Of a stretch of DNA of 64,000 nt, positions 26,590 to 36,586 are shown piece after piece. The DNA is from Magnetovibrio blakemorei (lineage in GTDB: Bacteria > Pseudomonadota > Alphaproteobacteria > Rhodospirillales > Magnetovibrionaceae). Location of the stretch: positions 1 through 64,000 of the forward strand of contig NZ_MCGG01000017.1 in NCBI RefSeq assembly GCF_001746755.1, read 5' to 3'. A program made the position numbers and the translations under genes. Below the pieces are notes generated by a model. It was given only the letters and a program-made list of their open reading frames with translations. It ran no database searches and was not told the origin of the DNA. The first letter of the stretch is position 1. Each line of letters starts with the position of its first letter.

Positions 26590-27039
26590 TCAACGATCCA
26601 TGATCATGGCGGAAAAGACGGCTTCAGCCATGAGCGCGCCATCGGCGCGGGCTTTGCCTTCGAACTTATAAACGTTACCGCGTGAACGCAGTTTGGTCAC
26701 TGTAATTTCGAGCACATCACCCGGCGTAACGGGTTTGCGAAAGCGCGCATTGTCGACCGTCATAAAATAAACCAACTTGCCTTCGGCCTCTGCGCCCAAA
26801 GTTTCAACCACCAAAACCGCCGCGGTCTGCGCCATGGCTTCGACAATCAACACACCGGGCATGACCGGATGATCGGGAAAGTGGCCTTGAAAATGCGGTT
26901 CGCTGGCGGTGACGTTTTTGACGCCGACAGCCTGCACATCGGGGATCAGGTCTTTGACCCGGTCAATCATCAAAAACGGATAACGATGGGGGATCATTTC
27001 CATGATCCGGTTCACATTAATTACGGTATCGGAACTCAA
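26590..27039 (-). CDS. fabZ: 3-hydroxyacyl-[ACP] dehydratase
   Basis: A 149-residue hot-dog fold dehydratase of fatty acid elongation. [18 protein letters not shown] (11-28) and the active-site [23 protein letters not shown] region (His in PHRYPF and Glu in LIVEAMAQ) are intact. The start is TTG at 27039, preceded by GGGAG with a six-base spacer, so the rare start codon is well supported. Its place between lpxD and lpxA is typical: it balances fatty acid and lipid A precursor use. Confidence 0.95.
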   Translation of the reverse strand: MSSDTVINVNRIMEMIPHRYPFLMIDRVKDLIPDVQAVGVKNVTASEPHFQGHFPDHPVMPGVLIVEAMAQTAAVLVVETLGAEAEGKLVYFMTVDNARFRKPVTPGDVLEITVTKLRSRGNVYKFEGKARADGALMAEAVFSAMIMDR

Positions 27040-27042
27040 AGC

Positions 27043-28062
27043 TCACTCCCCCTTCTTCGGTCTTGTCAATTTCTTCAAAGCCACCACTTGACGCCAATAT
27101 TCTTTTGCGGGCATGGCGGGCGACCCCGCAACAGTCTGGCCCGGCTCTACATCGCGCATCACGCCGCTTTGCGCTGCAATACGCGCCCCATCACCAATAC
27201 TCAGATGCCCGGCAATCCCCGTAGCCCCTCCCATCATGACATAGTTGCCAATCTTGGTGCTGCCGGAAATACCCGATAGGGCCGGGAACAAACACCCTAT
27301 GCCGATTTCAACGTTGTGGCCGATTTGTACCATGTTGTCGATTTTGCTGCCCGATGCAATCACCGTATCTGGCCCGGCACCCCGGTCCACGCACGCATTC
27401 GCCCCGATATCAACGTCATCACCGATGACCACTCGGCCCAACTGCGGCACTTTCAAATGCACGGCACCGGGGGCAAAACCAAAGCCGTCTTGACCAATAC
27501 GCACGCCGGGATGGAAAACGCAGTTTTTGCCGATCAATGCATATTGGAGGGTAACGTTCGGACCAATGTCACAGCCTGCACCTAAGACCACGCCGGGACC
27601 GATGTAGCTGTTGGCGCCGATTTTACAGCCGTCACCGATCTCAGCCCCATCGGATACGACCGCGCCGGCATCGATTTGGCAGCCTTTGCCAAGGCTCGCC
27701 ACCGCACTGACATGTGCCGATGGGTGCACGCCGGGGCGCACGGCTTCGGGCGGGTAAAAGGCCTGAGCGATGCGGGCATAGGCCCGATATGGTTCCTTGG
27801 TGCTCAACACCGCCATGGTAGCAGGCGCGCGATCAACAAAATTTGGATCGCACAGACAAGCCCCAGCCGCGCTTTGTGTGAACGCTTCAACGTACAGTTT
27901 GTTGTCCAGAAAGCTCAGGTGCTCGGCCCCTGCCGCTTGCAGGGGCTGGACATCGTTCAGCATCAAGTCTGGATCACCAGAGGCAATTTCGGCTTGCCCA
28001 ATGGACGCCAATTGAGCAAGGCTAAAAGGGCCTGCGTTCTTAAAAAACCGTGGGTCGGCCAT
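27043..28062 (-). CDS. lpxD: UDP-3-O-acylglucosamine N-acyltransferase
   Basis: A 339-residue LpxD for the third lipid A step. The N-terminal uridine-binding domain is at about 1-105 (LSFLDNKLYVEA). Left-handed beta-helix hexapeptide repeats occupy about 110-290 (HPSAHVSAVASLGKGCQIDA) with the catalytic-His region DNMVQIGHNVEIG. A C-terminal helix with YWRQVVALKKL follows. It lies 11 bases after the skp-like gene and 3 bases before fabZ. Confidence 0.96.
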   Translation of the reverse strand: MADPRFFKNAGPFSLAQLASIGQAEIASGDPDLMLNDVQPLQAAGAEHLSFLDNKLYVEAFTQSAAGACLCDPNFVDRAPATMAVLSTKEPYRAYARIAQAFYPPEAVRPGVHPSAHVSAVASLGKGCQIDAGAVVSDGAEIGDGCKIGANSYIGPGVVLGAGCDIGPNVTLQYALIGKNCVFHPGVRIGQDGFGFAPGAVHLKVPQLGRVVIGDDVDIGANACVDRGAGPDTVIASGSKIDNMVQIGHNVEIGIGCLFPALSGISGSTKIGNYVMMGGATGIAGHLSIGDGARIAAQSGVMRDVEPGQTVAGSPAMPAKEYWRQVVALKKLTRPKKGE

Positions 28063-28073
28063 AGATGTCGCCC

Positions 28074-28661
28074 TTATTTTTTGGGACTGGCAACCTTAAC
28101 GGACGGCAACCGCTTGTCCAAATCGATCAGCACCAGGTTGGTGATGTCAAGTTTTGGGTCCGAAAACACCACTTGGCCCTTTTGGAAGACAACCGTGATG
28201 CCGTTAATTTTAACAATATCGGCAACAACCGCACGAAACACGTCGGTAACTTTTTTATTCGCATCGGTGCGCACGGTATTCAGCTTCAAGTTACTTTCTT
28301 GGACTTCACGCTGCAGCTTTACAATACGTTCTTGAAACTGCTTGCGTTTTTCCGCAAAAACGTCGGCGGCCAACAACGGGCGCTGGGCAAGCAGTTCTTC
28401 CTCAGCCTTTTTGACGTCGGCTTTCTCTTTATCAATGGTCGTCTGCAGGTCAGCCTGAAATTTTGCCATCTGCTCATGAATGGTTTGCATGGCCTTCGCA
28501 TTCACAAACACCGCATCGGTATCCAATACGGCAAGATACACGCCAGCGCTGGCCGCTTTATTTGCAGCAGCATCTTGTGCATTGGCTTGCGGTATAATGC
28601 TCAGCGCACCCAAAACGATTGCGCAACACATCCCTGCAAATGATTTGATATTCAAAACCAT
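28074..28661 (-). CDS. skp: OmpH/Skp family periplasmic chaperone
   Basis: A 195-residue Skp-like chaperone with a signal peptide (AGMCCAIVLGALSIIPQANA). The coiled-coil tentacle is at about 65-135 (KADVKKAEEELLAQRPLLAA). The closing beta strands include NGITVVFQKGQVVF. In this family it keeps outer-membrane proteins unfolded on their way to BamA, encoded just upstream. Start detail: AGGAG abuts the ATG at 28661 with no spacer, whereas the TTG two codons later (28655) has a six-base spacer, so translation may really begin at the TTG. The mature protein is the same either way. Confidence 0.9.
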   Translation of the reverse strand: MVLNIKSFAGMCCAIVLGALSIIPQANAQDAAANKAASAGVYLAVLDTDAVFVNAKAMQTIHEQMAKFQADLQTTIDKEKADVKKAEEELLAQRPLLAADVFAEKRKQFQERIVKLQREVQESNLKLNTVRTDANKKVTDVFRAVVADIVKINGITVVFQKGQVVFSDPKLDITNLVLIDLDKRLPSVKVASPKK

Positions 28662-28664
28662 CTC

Positions 28665-31040
28665 CTAAAATTTGGTGCCAAAGTTGACACGCATAAGTTC
28701 CGTCTCATCATAACCTTGTTTCATGATGGCTTGGGCAAAATCAAGGCTGATCGGCCCCACAGGCGACACCCACGTCACCCCGACCCCAACAGAAGAGCGC
28801 AGCGATCCGTCGTCGGAAATATTGGCGCCGCCCGGATTAACCGTCATCAGGCTGCCCAGGTCGGTAAACACTTTGCCCGAAATACCCAGTTCTTGAGGTA
28901 AACCCAGCGGCACAGAGAGTTCTGCGCCGCCCGTGTACATAAATTCACCGCCCAATGAATCAGCCGTTACGGTGTCGCGAGGTCCGACACCCCCGTTACT
29001 GAAGCCGCGTAAATTGTCGCCGCCAACAAAGAAACGATCCAAAAGGCCAACATCTTGACCGATACCCATAATCACACCCGCGCCAGCACGCGTGGTTGAA
29101 ACCCAGCCATCGGCGAATTTGTAATAGAACGCCCCACGCACTTCGTTGCGTAAGTAATTGGTATCACCGCCCAACCCGGCCAAATCGTTGGTCATAACCG
29201 CATAATAGCCTTCGGTCGGATTCACTTTACTGTTGCGCCGATCGTACATCAAACTATGGCCAAGTTCGGACAGAATCTTCTCACCTTCTTGCTGCTTCAC
29301 ATAAATGGACGCCGTTGACGGCACCCCGGTGATATCGGACTGTTTCAATGTGTAATGCCAGCCTTGATCCAAATGACTGGAAACCGGATAACCGAAACGC
29401 AATCCCGCGCCAGTGGTTTTGGTGTCGTAAGAGCTAGCCGTCTGGTTGTCCGTTTGGGTGTTGAAAAGATCAATGCCGGCACTGACGTCACGGTTCATGA
29501 AATGCGGCTCGGTAAAGCTCACATTGACTTGGCTTTGGCGCTCAGAAACGCGCACGTTTAAGGACAGATCCTGGCCTTTGCCCAGCAAGTTCCGCTCGCG
29601 AACGCCAAATTCAGCCAAGGCACCCGAACTGGTCGAATAGCCCGCCCCGATGGACAACGAGCCTGTGGATTTTTCCTGCACTTCTACGTTTACATTGACT
29701 TTGTCAGGTGCCGAACCCGGCTCTTGGGTCATGTTCACTTTTTCAAAGAAGTTCAAATCTTCAACACGGGTCAAAGACTGACGCAGCTTTGAAGCGTTAA
29801 AGGCGTCGCCTTCGACAACCTTGAATTCCCGGCGCACGACCTCATCCAAAGTGCGCACGTTACCCGTCACGTTAATGTGTTCGACGAACACCCGCGGCCC
29901 TTCTTTGATTTCAAACGCGATGTTGATGTCACCCGTTTCGGCATTGCGATCCACATTTGGACGCACATCGACGAATGCATAGCCCAAGTTGCCAGCGGCT
30001 TCCGTCAGCGCTTCAACGGTATCGTCAACCGCCGTGGCGTCATACCACTCGCCCTTTTCAAACTTAAGCCTATCGGCAACGTCATCGGCATTCAAATCGC
30101 GCAAGTTGGCTTTAATGTTGACGTCGCCAAACTTATAACGCTGCCCCTCTTCAATCGTGAATGTGATAAAAAATTGGTTGCGATCCGATGTCAGCTCAGC
30201 AACCGCCGACAGAACCTTAAAATCGGCATAGCCGTTTTTTAAGTAGTAACGGCGCAACAATTCACGATCAAACGTGATGCGGTCTGGATCATAGGTGTCG
30301 TCCGAGGACAAGAACCGATACCAGCGGGTTTCACGGGTGCGTACAATCTCTTGCAGATCGCTGTCGTCAAAGACTTTGTTGCCGACAAAACGAATGTTTT
30401 GAACTTCGGTCAAAGCGCCTTCATCGACTTCGAAGACCAGATCAACACGGTTTTGGGGCAGCTGAATAAGCTTAGGCTCGACCGAAACTGCAAAGCGACC
30501 ACTTTTTTGGTACAGCGTTTGCAGACGGTTGACATCATTTTGGACTTTGGAACGGGTGTAGATGACGCGCGGCTTCAACGAAATTTCGGTCATCAGCTCT
30601 TCGTCTTTGATGCGCTTGTTACCTTCAAAGGCGATGCGGTTGATAACCGGGTTTTCCTGCACGATGACGACCAACGTGTTGGCTTCGCGGCGAAACGAGA
30701 CGTCAGCAAACAATCCGGTTGAAAACAAAGACTTCAACGAGCGGTCAATACGCACGGGATCGAAACCGTCCCCTTCACGCACGAGCAAATAAGAGCGAAT
30801 GGTTTCCGCCTCGATACGCGCCGCCCCTTCGATGGCAATGGCTTGAATGGTGTCTGTTTCTTGAGCATGCGCAGGCACGGTAAGGGCGGGCATCAATCCG
30901 AACGCAACTGTGAACACCATCACAGGCGTTAGAACGGGCGCAAGTAAGGGCAACGTCAAAGCCGTCACCACCCTGAAAATGATCCCTCGCACAGCGCGCC
31001 CCATTTTTTTTGCCTTACGTGTCTGCGTAAATATATTCAT
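28665..31040 (-). CDS. bamA: Outer membrane assembly factor BamA
   Basis: A 791-residue Omp85 protein, the core of the BAM complex that inserts beta-barrel proteins. After the signal peptide (TLPLLAPVLTPVMVFTVAFG) five POTRA domains follow (about 60-420). The 16-strand barrel comes next, with the family signature for loop 6, FVGGDNLRGFSNGGVGPRD (VRGF-type), near 665. It ends in an aromatic C-terminal residue (MRVNFGTKF), the usual barrel signal. The ATG at 31040 has GGGG upstream. It is three bases from skp, and rseP lies upstream, the standard envelope-stress and assembly order. Confidence 0.96.
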   Translation of the reverse strand: MNIFTQTRKAKKMGRAVRGIIFRVVTALTLPLLAPVLTPVMVFTVAFGLMPALTVPAHAQETDTIQAIAIEGAARIEAETIRSYLLVREGDGFDPVRIDRSLKSLFSTGLFADVSFRREANTLVVIVQENPVINRIAFEGNKRIKDEELMTEISLKPRVIYTRSKVQNDVNRLQTLYQKSGRFAVSVEPKLIQLPQNRVDLVFEVDEGALTEVQNIRFVGNKVFDDSDLQEIVRTRETRWYRFLSSDDTYDPDRITFDRELLRRYYLKNGYADFKVLSAVAELTSDRNQFFITFTIEEGQRYKFGDVNIKANLRDLNADDVADRLKFEKGEWYDATAVDDTVEALTEAAGNLGYAFVDVRPNVDRNAETGDINIAFEIKEGPRVFVEHINVTGNVRTLDEVVRREFKVVEGDAFNASKLRQSLTRVEDLNFFEKVNMTQEPGSAPDKVNVNVEVQEKSTGSLSIGAGYSTSSGALAEFGVRERNLLGKGQDLSLNVRVSERQSQVNVSFTEPHFMNRDVSAGIDLFNTQTDNQTASSYDTKTTGAGLRFGYPVSSHLDQGWHYTLKQSDITGVPSTASIYVKQQEGEKILSELGHSLMYDRRNSKVNPTEGYYAVMTNDLAGLGGDTNYLRNEVRGAFYYKFADGWVSTTRAGAGVIMGIGQDVGLLDRFFVGGDNLRGFSNGGVGPRDTVTADSLGGEFMYTGGAELSVPLGLPQELGISGKVFTDLGSLMTVNPGGANISDDGSLRSSVGVGVTWVSPVGPISLDFAQAIMKQGYDETELMRVNFGTKF

Positions 31041-31151
31041 TCCAGCCCCATCGGATATTCGCCCCCACCAACCCAGGAGCGTCATCCCGGCCTAACGATA
31101 GGCCAAAACGCGAAAAACCGCCTTCAAGTCCTTTTCAGAAAAGATGAACCA

Positions 31152-32306
31152 TCATCCAAATTTCTCAAAAAGGCGCCCAAAGTCGTTCCAGGTCGCAAAT
31201 ACCATCAAAAGCAATACCAGAACCATGCCGAAACGGAAACTGTATTCTTGTATGTTTTGACTCAAAGGCTTACCGCGAACAGCTTCTGCCGCGTAAAACA
31301 CCAGATGACCGCCATCGAGAACCGGAACCGGGAACAAATTGATCAGGCCTAAGTTGATCGACAAGATGGCCAAAAAGCTCAATGTGCTGATGATTCCAGC
31401 TTCTGCGGCTTGGCCGGAAAATTCGGCGATGGACAAAACCCCACCCAATTCTTTGGCGCTGCGCTCCCCGGAAAACATTTCTCCCAATCCGGACAAAATA
31501 TTGACCGAAAACGAATAGGTCTGCTCAATCCCCAGCCCCAAACCTTCAACAAGGCCTGCGCGTTCCGATTTCACATGCTCTGCGGAGGGGCGAACGCCCA
31601 ACAATCCGCGCGGTTTTTCATCGGAAGCTGAAGAAGAGGCTGTCGCGCCTGCGCTTGTCCCCTCACTGTCCTTCCAACTGCGCGGCGTGGCCAGCAAATG
31701 GACTATGGCATCCGCACGCTGGACTTCAAAGTCCAAGGCCACGTGGGCGTTGACCGAAACAATCTCGCTGAGTTCGCTGAACAACGTGATGGGTTGTCCA
31801 CCGACCGATAAAATAACGTCGCCAGCTTGGAAACCGGCCGCTTCAGCAGCCGTATCGGGCATCACTTCACCCACGGCGGAAAGAATTTTAGGGACCCCAA
31901 AGACGGAATTAACGCCCCAAAAAAGCAAAACGGCGAACAAGAAGTTGGCCAATGGTCCCGCCGCGACAATGGCCGTGCGTTGACCCAGGCCTTTGTGATG
32001 GAAAGAGACTTTCCTTTCGTCATCGGTCATGGGCCGATCTTCGGCATCATCGACGCCGGTCACCATGTCCGCTTCACCAAACATCTTCACGTAACCGCCC
32101 AACGGCACGGCGCTCAACCGCCAGCGTGTGCCGCGTTTGTCGTTAAAACCCCACAGTTCATGACCAAAGCCAACCGAGAACACCTCAACCTTAACGTTGT
32201 TCCACCGGGCCAGTAAAAAATGGCCCATTTCATGGACGAACACCAGCACCGTCAAAATGGCGAGAAAGGGAACAACCGTTCCGGTCAAAAGATTAAAAAA
32301 GTCCAT
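31152..32306 (-). CDS. rseP: Site-2 protease RseP
   Basis: A 384-residue intramembrane zinc metalloprotease. The active site is HEMGH (25-29, in VFVHEMGHFLLARW) with the third ligand in the LDG motif of NLFPVPVLDGGHLVFYAAEA near 330. One PDZ region is clear (GFQAGDVILSVGGQPI, about 155-170). A low-complexity Ser/Ala stretch (GTSAGATASSSASDEK) before the second PDZ half is unusual. In this family it cleaves anti-sigma factors and leftover signal peptides. The ATG at 32306 has no clear ribosome site. It is 42 bases after dxr. Confidence 0.93.
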   Translation of the reverse strand: MDFFNLLTGTVVPFLAILTVLVFVHEMGHFLLARWNNVKVEVFSVGFGHELWGFNDKRGTRWRLSAVPLGGYVKMFGEADMVTGVDDAEDRPMTDDERKVSFHHKGLGQRTAIVAAGPLANFLFAVLLFWGVNSVFGVPKILSAVGEVMPDTAAEAAGFQAGDVILSVGGQPITLFSELSEIVSVNAHVALDFEVQRADAIVHLLATPRSWKDSEGTSAGATASSSASDEKPRGLLGVRPSAEHVKSERAGLVEGLGLGIEQTYSFSVNILSGLGEMFSGERSAKELGGVLSIAEFSGQAAEAGIISTLSFLAILSINLGLINLFPVPVLDGGHLVFYAAEAVRGKPLSQNIQEYSFRFGMVLVLLLMVFATWNDFGRLFEKFG

Positions 32307-32348
32307 TATCAAAACGTATTATTCCATTTCATTAACATTTAAGATGAA

Positions 32349-33566
32349 TTAAAGTCGATCGATAACCGCAGCGGCACGAAGACGGGCTTCCGCGTCGATG
32401 GCAAATACCGCGTCCAGATCCGACAAAGGCTCCAGCCCCCCTTCATCCAACACCTTTTCGACCACCCGCGCAATATCCAGAAAGCCGATTTTTCGCCCCA
32501 AAAATGCGGCCACAGCCACCTCGTTTGCGGCATTCATCACCGTCGGCGCAGCGCCCCCGGTCTGCAAGCATTCCCGCGCCAGACGCAACGCCGGAAAACG
32601 CACCGTATCCGGGGCTTCGAAGGTCAGCGTGCCAATGTCAGCCAACGACAAGGTTTCAGATGGCGCCGACATGCGCTTCGGCCACGCCAACGCAAACGCA
32701 ATCGGCGTGCGCATATCGGGCGTACCCAATTGCGCCAAAACGGAACCGTCCACGTACGACACCATCGAATGAATCACCGATTGCGGATGCACCAAAACTT
32801 CGATGGCTTCCGAGGGAACCGGGAACAAGTGAAAAGCCTCGATCATTTCAAGGCCTTTGTTCATCATGGTGGCGCTGTCGACGCTGATTTTAGCGCCCAT
32901 GTCCCAATTGGGATGAGCAACCGCTTGTTCGGGCGTCATCGCTTGCATTTCGTCCAGCGACTTTTCGCGAAAGGGGCCGCCCGATGCCGTCAAAGTGATT
33001 TTGGACACCGCCTGGACGCGCTCAAAATCAAACACTTGAAAAATGGCGCTGTGTTCACTGTCCACCGGAATGAGGGTTGCGCCGCCGTTTTTGACCTCTT
33101 GGGTCATCAGGGCCCCCGCAGAAACCAAGGTTTCTTTGTTGGCCAAGGCCACCAGAGCCCCACGCCGGGCGCCTTCCAAAGTCGGTTTCAGGCCCGCTGT
33201 GCCGACGATGGCCGCAACCAAGATGTCAGAGGGGTGAGCCCCAGCCTCGATGATCGCATCTTCACCCGCAGCGCACGCAATGTTGGTCCCCGACAACAAG
33301 GACTTGAGCTCCCCGTAGAGGCTTTCATCGGCAACAACGGCACGCTTTGCCTTCAGCCTAACCGCTTGTTCCGCCAAAAGCTTGACGTTGCGGTTGCCGG
33401 TCAGGACTTCAACGCTGAAAGCATCCGGGTTGCGCGCCAGCAAATCGACGGTGTTACACCCGATCGACCCGGTGGAGCCCAAAACGCTCACCGATCGCCG
33501 TTCTTGGTGCCAGGCTTCGGGCAGGTCTTCGGGCGCAGATTTTAATGATGTGCTTACGACAGCCAT
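32349..33566 (-). CDS. dxr: 1-deoxy-D-xylulose 5-phosphate reductoisomerase
   Basis: A 405-residue MEP-pathway enzyme that converts DXP to MEP with NADPH. SVLGSTGSIGCNTVDLL (27-43) is the NADPH loop. LIPVDSEHSAIFQ holds the metal-binding Asp/Glu, ITLTASGGPF is the substrate loop, and MGAKISVDSATMMNKGLE holds further active-site residues. The product feeds isoprenoids, including the undecaprenyl carrier made by the neighbouring uppS. It overlaps cdsA by 13 bases. Confidence 0.96.
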   Translation of the reverse strand: MAVVSTSLKSAPEDLPEAWHQERRSVSVLGSTGSIGCNTVDLLARNPDAFSVEVLTGNRNVKLLAEQAVRLKAKRAVVADESLYGELKSLLSGTNIACAAGEDAIIEAGAHPSDILVAAIVGTAGLKPTLEGARRGALVALANKETLVSAGALMTQEVKNGGATLIPVDSEHSAIFQVFDFERVQAVSKITLTASGGPFREKSLDEMQAMTPEQAVAHPNWDMGAKISVDSATMMNKGLEMIEAFHLFPVPSEAIEVLVHPQSVIHSMVSYVDGSVLAQLGTPDMRTPIAFALAWPKRMSAPSETLSLADIGTLTFEAPDTVRFPALRLARECLQTGGAAPTVMNAANEVAVAAFLGRKIGFLDIARVVEKVLDEGGLEPLSDLDAVFAIDAEARLRAAAVIDRL

Positions 33567-34240
33567 TTGAGAACGTTGCCTTGCAATGCGAAATTAATCA
33601 AGGCCAGAGCGATTGCCGTCGCCACCAAACCATCGACCCGGTCAAACAGCCCCCCATGACCGGGAATTATATTGCCGCTGTCTTTGACGTCAAAACGGCG
33701 TTTAACCCAGCTTTCCAACAAATCACCCACCTGACTGACGACCGCGAAAGCGGCACTGACAAAGACAACGCTGGCACCGACACTGTCTAGCGCATCATCT
33801 GGGCGAAAATAAGACACAACACCCCACCCCGCCCCGGCACCCAAAAGAGTGCCCCCAACAAAACCGGACCAGGTTTTGTTGGGGCTGATGGACGGTGCCA
33901 ACTTCGGGCCGCCTATATTTTTGCCAAAGGCGTAACCGCCGGTGTCAGCCCCCCACACAATGGCCAACAGCCAAAAAATCATCACTTGGCCCCATTCCCC
34001 GTCCAGACGAATGGCCCACAGCGCCAATGCCGACAGCCCCACATAGATCAGACCCAACGCCACCCACAGGGGCCGACGTCCAACCATGCTCGCCCATTCC
34101 CACACCAAGATGACCGCCATCGAAGCAATCAAAACATCAAAATATGGGCCGCCAAAATGAACCAGCACCAAAACCAATGGGGCCAGAACCAGGGCGGAGA
34201 GGATGCGCAAAATAAGAGCTTTTGAGAAAATTTTAGACAC
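33554..34240 (-). CDS. cdsA: Phosphatidate cytidylyltransferase
   Basis: A 228-residue multi-pass membrane enzyme that makes CDP-diacylglycerol, the branch point of phospholipid synthesis. The CDP-alcohol signature is visible at about 180-206 (SWVKRRFDVKDSGNIIPGHG followed by GLFDRVDG). About six or seven hydrophobic helices precede it. It is somewhat shorter than the usual 260-280 residues but has all core motifs. The start is GTG at 34240, overlapping the end of uppS by eight bases. Confidence 0.93.
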   Translation of the reverse strand: MSKIFSKALILRILSALVLAPLVLVLVHFGGPYFDVLIASMAVILVWEWASMVGRRPLWVALGLIYVGLSALALWAIRLDGEWGQVMIFWLLAIVWGADTGGYAFGKNIGGPKLAPSISPNKTWSGFVGGTLLGAGAGWGVVSYFRPDDALDSVGASVVFVSAAFAVVSQVGDLLESWVKRRFDVKDSGNIIPGHGGLFDRVDGLVATAIALALINFALQGNVLKWLS

Positions 34241-35006
34241 CTACGGAACCATAACGTCGATCACGCGATTGATATTGGCTCAGCGCGAGTTCAAATTCTT
34301 CGGTTCTAAAGTCAGGCCACAGGGTGTCGGTAAAAACAAGTTCAGTGTAGGCCGTCTGCCACAGCAAGAAATTCGACAAGCGTTGCTCACCACTGGTGCG
34401 AATGAGCAAGTCAGGATCGGGGATGTCAGCGGTTTCAAGACTCTTTGCAAACAGATCCTCATCAATATTTTCCGGGTCCAGCTCGCCACTTTTGACGCGC
34501 TCCGCCATGTTTCGCGCGCTGTTCACGATTTCGGCGCGCCCGCCGTAGCTCAGCGCCAGCACCAAATTGAGTCCCACATTGGCGCGGGTACGCTGTTCCG
34601 CCACGATGATTAAGTCTTGAATGTCGACGGACAAGCGGGAACGATCACCGATCACCCGAAAACGCACGCCTTGTTTATGCAATTCGGCCAATTCCTTGCG
34701 CAAATACAAACGCAACAAGCCCATCAAATCCATCACTTCACCGGACGGACGCTTCCAATTTTCAGACGAAAAGCCGAACAAGGTGAGATAACGAACCCCC
34801 AGGCGTGACGCGGCCTTGATGACAGTGCGCACCGATTCAGCCCCGCGACGGTGCCCTTCCGTACGCGGCAAGCCCCTGGCCGATGCCCACCGACCGTTGC
34901 CATCCATAATGATGGCAACATGAACCGGCAATGGTGCATCACCCAGTTGGGATTGAGGTTTAATCGGCATGCGTTCGGATACTCGCTTCGGCTTTGTCGT
35001 TGTCAA
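34233..35006 (-). CDS. uppS: Isoprenyl transferase (undecaprenyl diphosphate synthase)
   Basis: Up to 257 residues, a cis-prenyltransferase. HVAIIMDGNGRWA (near 29-41) is the catalytic Asp motif. GHRRGAESVRTVIKAA, LTLFGFSSENWKRP and DLLIRTSGEQRLSNFLLWQ follow, all diagnostic. It makes the C55 lipid carrier for peptidoglycan and O-antigen. The start is uncertain: TTG at 35006 or ATG at 34970 (245 residues); neither has a good ribosome site. It lies between frr and cdsA as in related genomes. Confidence 0.95.
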   Translation of the reverse strand: MTTTKPKRVSERMPIKPQSQLGDAPLPVHVAIIMDGNGRWASARGLPRTEGHRRGAESVRTVIKAASRLGVRYLTLFGFSSENWKRPSGEVMDLMGLLRLYLRKELAELHKQGVRFRVIGDRSRLSVDIQDLIIVAEQRTRANVGLNLVLALSYGGRAEIVNSARNMAERVKSGELDPENIDEDLFAKSLETADIPDPDLLIRTSGEQRLSNFLLWQTAYTELVFTDTLWPDFRTEEFELALSQYQSRDRRYGSVGV

Positions 35007-35033
35007 AGGGCCACAAATTGACAGGCTAAAAGA

Positions 35034-35597
35034 TTAAACCTGCATGATTTCCGCTTCTTTGTGAGTCAGGGCCTCATCGATTTTAGCAATGTTGGCATCC
35101 GTCATCTTCTGAATTTCATCAGAATACTGGCGCAGTCCATCTTCGGAAATATCGCCGTCCTTTTCCGCCTTTTTCAGCTCATCCATACCATGGCGACGCA
35201 CATTGCGCACTGCAACACGGGCTTCTTCGGTGTATTTTCCGGCGACTTTCGCCAGTTCTTTGCGCCGTTCTTCGTTCAAAGGCGGAATGGGTATGCGCAC
35301 CAACTGGCCGTCGGATTGTGGGTTCAGCCCCAATCCAGAATCCATGATAGCCTTTTCCACGGCTTTCACCATGCCTTTATCCCACACTTGAACCGCCAAC
35401 AAACGCGGTTCCGGGACCCCCACTGTACCGACTTGGTTGAGCGGCATCGCCTGGCCATAAGCCTCCACGGTGATGGTATCAAGCAAACTGGTTGAGGCGC
35501 GCCCCGTGCGCAAGCCACCGAACTCCTTGTGCAGAACTTCCACAGCGCCTTCCATGCGCCGTTCCAGATCCGATTTCAAAGCGTTAATATCGGCCAC
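35034..35597 (-). CDS. frr: Ribosome recycling factor
   Basis: A 187-residue RRF that with EF-G splits post-termination ribosomes. The three-helix bundle is recognisable from [40 protein letters not shown], and [18 protein letters not shown] to the C-terminal helix. The start codon is GTG at 35597, with AAGGGG eight bases upstream. It sits between pyrH and uppS. Confidence 0.97.
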   Translation of the reverse strand: MADINALKSDLERRMEGAVEVLHKEFGGLRTGRASTSLLDTITVEAYGQAMPLNQVGTVGVPEPRLLAVQVWDKGMVKAVEKAIMDSGLGLNPQSDGQLVRIPIPPLNEERRKELAKVAGKYTEEARVAVRNVRRHGMDELKKAEKDGDISEDGLRQYSDEIQKMTDANIAKIDEALTHKEAEIMQV

Positions 35598-35652
35598 GAT
35601 GTATCCCCTTTAAGTCCTCAGTTGTGCCCATGCCACGTGCGCATCAGGCCCA

Positions 35653-36369
35653 TTATTCAACAGTCGTAAACGTACCCTTCCCGCACACCACCTGAGCGAA
35701 CGCACCGGGTGTGTGAAGGTCAAAAACCAAAATCGGCAACTTATTGTCCCGCGCCAGGGCAATGGCCGAGGTATCCATAACCCGTAAATTTTCTGCCAAC
35801 ACCTGCTGATAACTTAAGCGTTCATAGCGGGTGGCGCTGGCATCCTTTTTCGGATCGGCGCTATAAACGCCATCAACTTGGGTGCCCTTCAACAGAGCAT
35901 CCGAGCTCATTTCAATTGCGCGCAGCGCCGCTGCCGTATCGGTCGTGAAAAACGGATTGCCGGTTCCCGCCGCAAAAATCACCACCCGGCCTTTTTCCAA
36001 ATGGCGCACCGCACGACGGCGAATGAACGGCTCACACACCGTATTCATCGGGATGGCCGACTGCACCCGGGTGCTCACGCCCTTGGCTTCCAAGGCGCTT
36101 TGCATCGCCAGCGCGTTCATGACGGTGGCCAGCATCCCCATATAATCGGCGCTGGTGCGCTCAATGGTCGAAGCCGCCGCCGACATCCCGCGAAAAATAT
36201 TGCCGGCGCCGATCACCAGGCACAACTCAACACCCATATCGTGGACGGTTTTGACTTCTTCAGCAATGCGGTTGACGGTTTCGGTGCACAGACCAAAGTC
36301 CTTATCCCCCATCAGTCCCTCGCCTGACAATTTCAACAACACGCGTCGGTACACAGGCGCTTCGGACAT
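35653..36369 (-). CDS. pyrH: UMP kinase
   Basis: A 238-residue amino acid kinase-fold UMP kinase. [19 protein letters not shown] (near 8-26), [25 protein letters not shown], and the UTP/GTP-site region [14 protein letters not shown] are present. The ATG at 36369 has GAGGAAT nine bases upstream. In related genomes pyrH directly follows tsf; here a quorum-sensing cassette of about 2.3 kb lies between, and pyrH must use its own promoter in 36390-36530. Confidence 0.96.
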   Translation of the reverse strand: MSEAPVYRRVLLKLSGEGLMGDKDFGLCTETVNRIAEEVKTVHDMGVELCLVIGAGNIFRGMSAAASTIERTSADYMGMLATVMNALAMQSALEAKGVSTRVQSAIPMNTVCEPFIRRRAVRHLEKGRVVIFAAGTGNPFFTTDTAAALRAIEMSSDALLKGTQVDGVYSADPKKDASATRYERLSYQQVLAENLRVMDTSAIALARDNKLPILVFDLHTPGAFAQVVCGKGTFTTVE

Positions 36370-36533
36370 TGTCGTTGGATTCCTCAATCAGGCGGGTTAA
36401 TTGCTGAGCGGCTCAGCTCGGACAGTGATCAGGCGACTCCGCGCCTAAATTTGGAGGGGATATTACACCAAGATACCCATTTTTCCAGCCTTTTAGCACC
36501 CGTGTGCACAAGCCTAAGCAACGCAAAGGACAC

Positions 36534-36572
36534 AAAAAAGCCGGGGAAGGATAAACTTCCCCGGCTTTTTGG
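36534..36572 (-). terminator. Strong rho-independent terminator after luxI
   Basis: CCGGGGAAG and CTTCCCCGG form a perfect nine-base stem with a six-base loop, extended by AAAAAAG/CTTTTTT on each side. It can therefore work in both directions. It lies 14 bases after the luxI stop and shields pyrH from luxI transcription. Confidence 0.92.
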
Positions 36573-36586
36573 ATGAAGTCCGGCGG

